From Hydrogenophaga sp. (GTDB lineage: Bacteria; Pseudomonadota; Gammaproteobacteria; Burkholderiales; Burkholderiaceae_C), in assembly GCA_018335615.1 (NCBI GenBank), contig JAGXRS010000347.1, positions 1-9,203 on the forward strand: a stretch of DNA of 9,203 nucleotides. Direction: 5' to 3'. Numbering within the stretch: the first letter of the stretch is position 1; every line of letters starts with the position of its first letter. Below the pieces are notes generated by a model. The model was given only the letters and a program-made list of their open reading frames with translations, did not search any database and was not told the DNA's origin. A program made the translations under genes and the position numbers. Below are positions 5,881-9,203 of the stretch, one piece after another.

Positions 5881-6863
5881 GCAAGAAGCCCGTTCGCGTT
5901 GCCGTCACCGGTGCCGCTGGTCAGATTGGTTACGCCCTGCTGTTCCGTATCGCCTCCGGCGAGATGCTGGGCAAGGACCAGCCCGTGATCCTGCAGTTGC
6001 TCGAAATTCCCGACGAGAAAGCCCAGAACGCGCTCAAGGGCGTGATCATGGAACTGGAAGACTGCGCGTTCCCGCTGCTGGCCGGCATCGAAGCCCACAG
6101 CGACCCGATGACCGCCTTCAAGGACACCGACTACGCCCTGCTGGTTGGCGCCCGTCCCCGCGGCCCCGGCATGGAGCGCGCCGACCTGCTGGCCGCCAAC
6201 GCCCAGATCTTCACCGCTCAGGGCAAGGCCCTGAACGCCGTCGCGTCCCGTGATGTCCGCGTGCTGGTGGTGGGCAACCCCGCCAACACCAACGCCTACA
6301 TCGCCATGAAGTCGGCCCCGGACCTGCCGGCCAAGAACTTCACCGCCATGCTGCGCCTGGACCACAACCGCGCTGCCAGCCAGATCGCCGCCAAGATCGG
6401 CTGCGCCGTGGGCGACATCCAGAAACTGGCCGTGTGGGGCAACCACTCGCCCACCATGTACGCCGATTACCGTTTCGCCACGGTGAATGGCCAGTCCGTC
6501 AAGGACACCATCAACGACCACGACTGGAACGCCAACACCTTCCTGCCCACCGTGGGCAAGCGTGGCGCGGCCATCATCGCGGCCCGCGGTCTGTCGTCGG
6601 CTGCCTCGGCTGCCAACGCCGCTATCGACCACATGCGCGACTGGGCACTGGGCACCAACGGCGCCTGGGTCACGATGGGCATCCCGTCGCAGGGTGAGTA
6701 CGGCATCCCCGCTGAGACGATGTTCGGCTACCCCGTTACCTGCGAAGGTGGCGAATACAAGATTGTTGAAGGCCTGCCGATCGACGCGTTCAGCCAGGAG
6801 TGCATTGACAAGACGCTGGCCGAGCTGGAAGGCGAAAAAGACGGCGTCAAGCACCTGCTCTGA
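5877..6863 (+). CDS. mdh: Malate dehydrogenase (NAD-dependent)
   Basis: Interconverts malate and oxaloacetate with NAD, supplying oxaloacetate to GltA. The 328-residue length and the insert-containing active loop fit the cytosolic-type MDH group found in many beta-proteobacteria rather than the 312-residue E. coli type. The nucleotide motif GAAGQIG is at residues 12-18. The mobile loop GARPRGPGMERADLL carries substrate arginines R95 and R101. NPANTNAY is at 134-141. The catalytic pair is D162 and H190 (LDHNRA and WGNHSPTMYADY), with R165 binding substrate. The start ATG at 5877 follows GGAG at a normal distance; the in-frame ATG at 5736 lies upstream of the predicted transcription start. First gene of the rightward cluster. 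Confidence 0.97.
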   Translation: MSKKPVRVAVTGAAGQIGYALLFRIASGEMLGKDQPVILQLLEIPDEKAQNALKGVIMELEDCAFPLLAGIEAHSDPMTAFKDTDYALLVGARPRGPGMERADLLAANAQIFTAQGKALNAVASRDVRVLVVGNPANTNAYIAMKSAPDLPAKNFTAMLRLDHNRAASQIAAKIGCAVGDIQKLAVWGNHSPTMYADYRFATVNGQSVKDTINDHDWNANTFLPTVGKRGAAIIAARGLSSAASAANAAIDHMRDWALGTNGAWVTMGIPSQGEYGIPAETMFGYPVTCEGGEYKIVEGLPIDAFSQECIDKTLAELEGEKDGVKHLL

Positions 6864-6889
6864 GCTGGTAACCGCGCTGTAACCCGTCC

Positions 6890-7873
6890 GTGAAACCGCA
6901 CCCGCGCGACATTCTTGCAGGAGCCCAGGCCGGCGCGTTCGCGTTGCCGGTCTGCGACCACTACAGCGGTGTCGAGGCAAGGATGCGGAAAAGCCTGCAG
7001 CTGCAGGCCGAGTTGACGGATGAGTTCGGCGCCTGTGTCTTCGATGTCACGCTGGACTGCGAGGACGGTGCCCCGGTGGGCGGCGAGGCCGAGCACGCGG
7101 CCCTCGTCACCGAACTGGCGCTGAGCGCCCCCCCCACCGCCCGCGTGGCGGCCCGGGTGCATCCCGTTGACCACCCCCAATTTGATGCCGATGTGGCCCT
7201 GATCGTGGGCCGGGCCGGCACGCGCCTGTGCCACCTGATGGTGCCCAAGGTCGAGTCGCTGGCCGATGTGCAGCGCGCTGTCGCCGCGATGGAGGCAGCC
7301 GGTGCCACGGCACTGCCGCTGCATGTGCTGATCGAGTCACCGGCGGCGGTGCACCGCGCTTTTGACATCGCGGCCCACCCGCGCGTGGCCTCGCTGAGTT
7401 TCGGCTTGATGGACTTCGTGTCGGCCCATGGCGGCGCTATTCCCGCTTCTGCCATGACGCGGGCCGGGCAGTTCAGCCACCCGCATGTGCTGCGCGCCAA
7501 GCTGGAGATGGCCGCGGCCTGCCACGCCCACGGCAAGGTGCCGTCGCACAACGTGGTGACCGAGTTCAAGGACCTGTCGGCGCTGCAGGCCGCGGCGCGA
7601 CAGGCCGCGACCGAGCTGGGCTACACCCGCATGTGGAGCATCCACCCGGACCAGATCCGGCCCATCGTTGCGGCGTTTGCGCCGACCGAAGCGGAAATCG
7701 ACACCGCGCTGGCCATCGTCGAGGCCGCCGTTGCCGCCGACTGGGCGCCGGTGCAGTTCGAAGGCCGCCTGCACGACCGCGCCAGCTACCGCTACTACTG
7801 GCAAGTGATCGAACGCGCGCACCAGACCGGGCATGCCTTGCCCGAGTCGCTGCGTGGCTGGTTGCTTGCGTGA
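6890..7873 (+). CDS. HpcH/HpaI aldolase / citrate lyase beta-like (CitE-like) protein
   Basis: Predicted Mg2+-dependent TIM-barrel enzyme of 327 residues acting on a CoA thioester or 2-oxo acid. Family features visible are LDCEDGAP (D56, E58, D59), an arginine after strand 3 (R89 in ARVHPVD), PKVES (K120), and the predicted metal ligands E149 (LIESP) and D175 (FGLMDF). The C-terminal part (IHPDQIRPI) matches the CitE/malyl-CoA lyase group. No citrate lyase alpha, gamma or ligase genes are nearby, so it is probably not a citrate lyase subunit; malyl-CoA or citramalyl-CoA lyase or thioesterase activity is possible. Translation must start at GTG 6890, because an in-frame stop at 6869 precedes it. 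The ribosome site is weak, and coupling to mdh 26 bp upstream is plausible. The substrate is unknown. Confidence 0.85.
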   Translation: MKPHPRDILAGAQAGAFALPVCDHYSGVEARMRKSLQLQAELTDEFGACVFDVTLDCEDGAPVGGEAEHAALVTELALSAPPTARVAARVHPVDHPQFDADVALIVGRAGTRLCHLMVPKVESLADVQRAVAAMEAAGATALPLHVLIESPAAVHRAFDIAAHPRVASLSFGLMDFVSAHGGAIPASAMTRAGQFSHPHVLRAKLEMAAACHAHGKVPSHNVVTEFKDLSALQAAARQAATELGYTRMWSIHPDQIRPIVAAFAPTEAEIDTALAIVEAAVAADWAPVQFEGRLHDRASYRYYWQVIERAHQTGHALPESLRGWLLA

Positions 7874-7920
7874 TCCCCTACCCACCCTGCCCACCATTAC
7901 CCACCCCACCGGAGATAGCC
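7874..7920 (+). other. C-rich spacer before acnB
   Basis: The 47-bp gap holds four CCCACC units between 7881 and 7910 and then a GGAGA ribosome site for acnB (7911-7915). On the minus strand the same stretch has five G-runs of three or more with loops of 1-7 bases, the pattern of a G-quadruplex. The C-rich, G-poor messenger could also be a Rho loading stretch. No promoter is seen. Confidence 0.5.
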
Positions 7921-9203
7921 ATGTCCTCCTTCCTCACCGAGTACCGTGCCCACGTTGCCGAACGCGCCGCCCTGGGCATTCCCCCGCTGGCGCTCGACGC
8001 CAAGCAGGTGGCCGCCCTGATCGAACTGATCAAGAACCCGCCCGCCGGTGAAGACGCCTTCCTGATGGACCTGCTCACGCACCGCGTGCCCCCGGGTGTG
8101 GACGACGCAGCCAAGGTCAAGGCCTCGTTCCTGGCCGCTGTGGCGCACGGCGACGAGAAAGTGGACCTGATCTCCAAGGCCAAGGCCACCGAATTGCTCG
8201 GCACCATGGTGGGCGGCTACAACGTGCACCCGCTGATCGAGCTGCTGGACGACGCCGAAGTGGCGTCTGTGGCCGGCGCCGCGCTGAAGAAAACGCTGCT
8301 GATGTTCGACTATTTCAACGACGTGGCCGTGAAGGCCAAGACCGGCAACGCGGTGGCGCAGGAAGTGATGCAGAGCTGGGCCGACGCCGAGTGGTTCACC
8401 AGCCGCCCTGAAGTCGCGCAGAAGATCACCGTCACCGTCTTCAAGGTGCCGGGCGAAACCAACACCGACGACCTCTCGCCCGCGCCGGACGCCACCACGC
8501 GCCCGGACATTCCGATGCACTACCTCGCGATGCTGAAGAACACGCGTCCCGATGCCGCGTTCCGCCCCGAAGAAGACGGCAAGCGCGGTCCGATGCAGTT
8601 CATCGAAGACCTGAAGAGCAAGGGTCACCTCGTGGCCTACGTGGGCGACGTGGTCGGTACCGGTTCCTCGCGCAAGTCGGCCACCAACTCGGTGGTCTGG
8701 GCCACCGGCCAGGACATCCCCTTCGTGCCCAACAAGCGCTTTGGCGGTGTGACGCTCGGCGGCAAGATCGCCCCCATCTTCTTCAACACGCAGGAAGACT
8801 CCGGCTCGCTGCCGATCGAGGTGGACGTGTCCAAGCTGGAAATGGGCGACGTGGTGGACGTGCTGCCCTACGACGGCAAGCTGGTCAAGAACGGCGAAGT
8901 TGTTGCCGAGTTCAAGCTCAAGAGCGACGTGCTGTTTGACGAAGTGCGCGCCGGTGGCCGCATCAACCTGATCATTGGCCGCTCGCTGACCGCCAAGGCG
9001 CGCGAGTTCCTGGGCCTGCCCGCTTCCACGCTGTTCCGCCTGCCAACCACGCCCGTGGCCACCAACGCGGGCTTCACGCTGGCGCAAAAGATGGTGGGCC
9101 GCGCGGTCGGCCTGCCAGAAGGCCAGGGCGTGCGCCCCGGTACCTACTGCGAGCCGAAGATGACCACCGTGGGTTCGCAAGACACCACCGGCCCCATGAC
9201 CCG
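7921..9203 (+). CDS. acnB: Aconitase B (bifunctional aconitate hydratase 2 / 2-methylisocitrate dehydratase), 3' part missing
   Basis: Isomerises citrate to isocitrate through cis-aconitate with a [4Fe-4S] cluster; AcnB can also handle 2-methylisocitrate. The 427 visible codons align with E. coli AcnB from the first residues. The N-terminal HEAT-like domain unique to AcnB is at about 1-160 (LKNPPAGEDAFLMDLLTHRVPPG). The swivel domain follows at about 165-390, with GETNTDDLSPAPDA and VGTGSSRKSATNSV. The catalytic domain is entered near SQDTTGPMT at the window edge. The frame stays open to the end; about half of the usual 860-865 residues is missing, including the three cluster cysteines. The start ATG at 7921 follows GGAGA at normal spacing. 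Third gene after mdh and the lyase, with a 47-bp gap. Confidence 0.97.
   Translation, partial: MSSFLTEYRAHVAERAALGIPPLALDAKQVAALIELIKNPPAGEDAFLMDLLTHRVPPGVDDAAKVKASFLAAVAHGDEKVDLISKAKATELLGTMVGGYNVHPLIELLDDAEVASVAGAALKKTLLMFDYFNDVAVKAKTGNAVAQEVMQSWADAEWFTSRPEVAQKITVTVFKVPGETNTDDLSPAPDATTRPDIPMHYLAMLKNTRPDAAFRPEEDGKRGPMQFIEDLKSKGHLVAYVGDVVGTGSSRKSATNSVVWATGQDIPFVPNKRFGGVTLGGKIAPIFFNTQEDSGSLPIEVDVSKLEMGDVVDVLPYDGKLVKNGEVVAEFKLKSDVLFDEVRAGGRINLIIGRSLTAKAREFLGLPASTLFRLPTTPVATNAGFTLAQKMVGRAVGLPEGQGVRPGTYCEPKMTTVGSQDTTGPMT

Noticed and set aside
5574..6980. A 468-codon open frame on the minus strand opposite mdh
   Set aside because: It runs across the antisense of mdh, both promoters and part of gntR, has no domain signature, and arises from GC-rich codon bias.
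7897..9180. A 427-codon open frame on the minus strand opposite acnB
   Set aside because: It mirrors the acnB frame almost exactly and has the same His/Val/Gly-rich shadow composition; acnB itself aligns from its first residue.
1..9203. Search for a novel defence, mobile or biosynthetic system
   Set aside because: All coding space is taken by recognised central-metabolism genes and one regulator. I saw no transposase, integrase, toxin-antitoxin, CRISPR repeats, tRNA, or genes of unknown function apart from the CitE-like lyase substrate question.

Overview
The window is an ordinary-looking but very compact tricarboxylic acid (TCA) cycle locus from a GC-rich betaproteobacterium. The order sdhC-sdhD-sdhA-sdhB-sdhE-gltA beside a GntR regulator, mdh, a CitE-like lyase gene and acnB is, as far as I recall, typical of Burkholderiales. 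The protein sequences and the intergenic repeat style suggest the family Comamonadaceae. I cannot place it to genus from sequence alone.

Left arm, minus strand, read from right to left: a HutC-type GntR regulator (4826-5659), then sdhC (4235-4666), sdhD (3836-4201), sdhA (2026-3831), sdhB (1296-2000), sdhE (873-1172) and the first 284 codons of gltA (1-852, cut by the window edge). These encode the two membrane anchors, flavoprotein and iron-sulfur subunit of succinate dehydrogenase (complex II), the factor that helps attach FAD to SdhA, and citrate synthase. Gaps are short (4-33 bp) except gntR-sdhC (159 bp, which should hold the sdh promoter) and sdhB-sdhE (123 bp, filled by a two-hairpin element that looks like an interspersed repeat, plus a CTTT microsatellite).

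Right arm, plus strand: mdh (5877-6863), a HpcH/HpaI-type CoA-ester lyase gene (6890-7873) and the first 427 codons of acnB (7921 to the window end). Gaps of 26 and 47 bp suggest one operon. The products are malate dehydrogenase, a lyase or thioesterase of unknown substrate, and aconitase B.

The two arms diverge from a compact control region at 5700-5760. A perfect 12-bp palindrome lies exactly between the predicted -35 and -10 of the gntR promoter, and the mdh promoter begins one base from the gntR -35. The GntR protein therefore probably controls itself and at least mdh. The mdh messenger would have a leader of about 110 nt with two overlapping stem-loops, a T-rich tract and a possible 27-codon leader ORF whose stop codon overlaps the mdh start. 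This leader is the part of the window I consider least explained.

I see no tRNA, rRNA, CRISPR array, insertion sequence, phage gene, defence system or pseudogene. Every stretch longer than 300 bases is covered by a gene. The candidate novelties are all regulatory or structural and lie between the genes.
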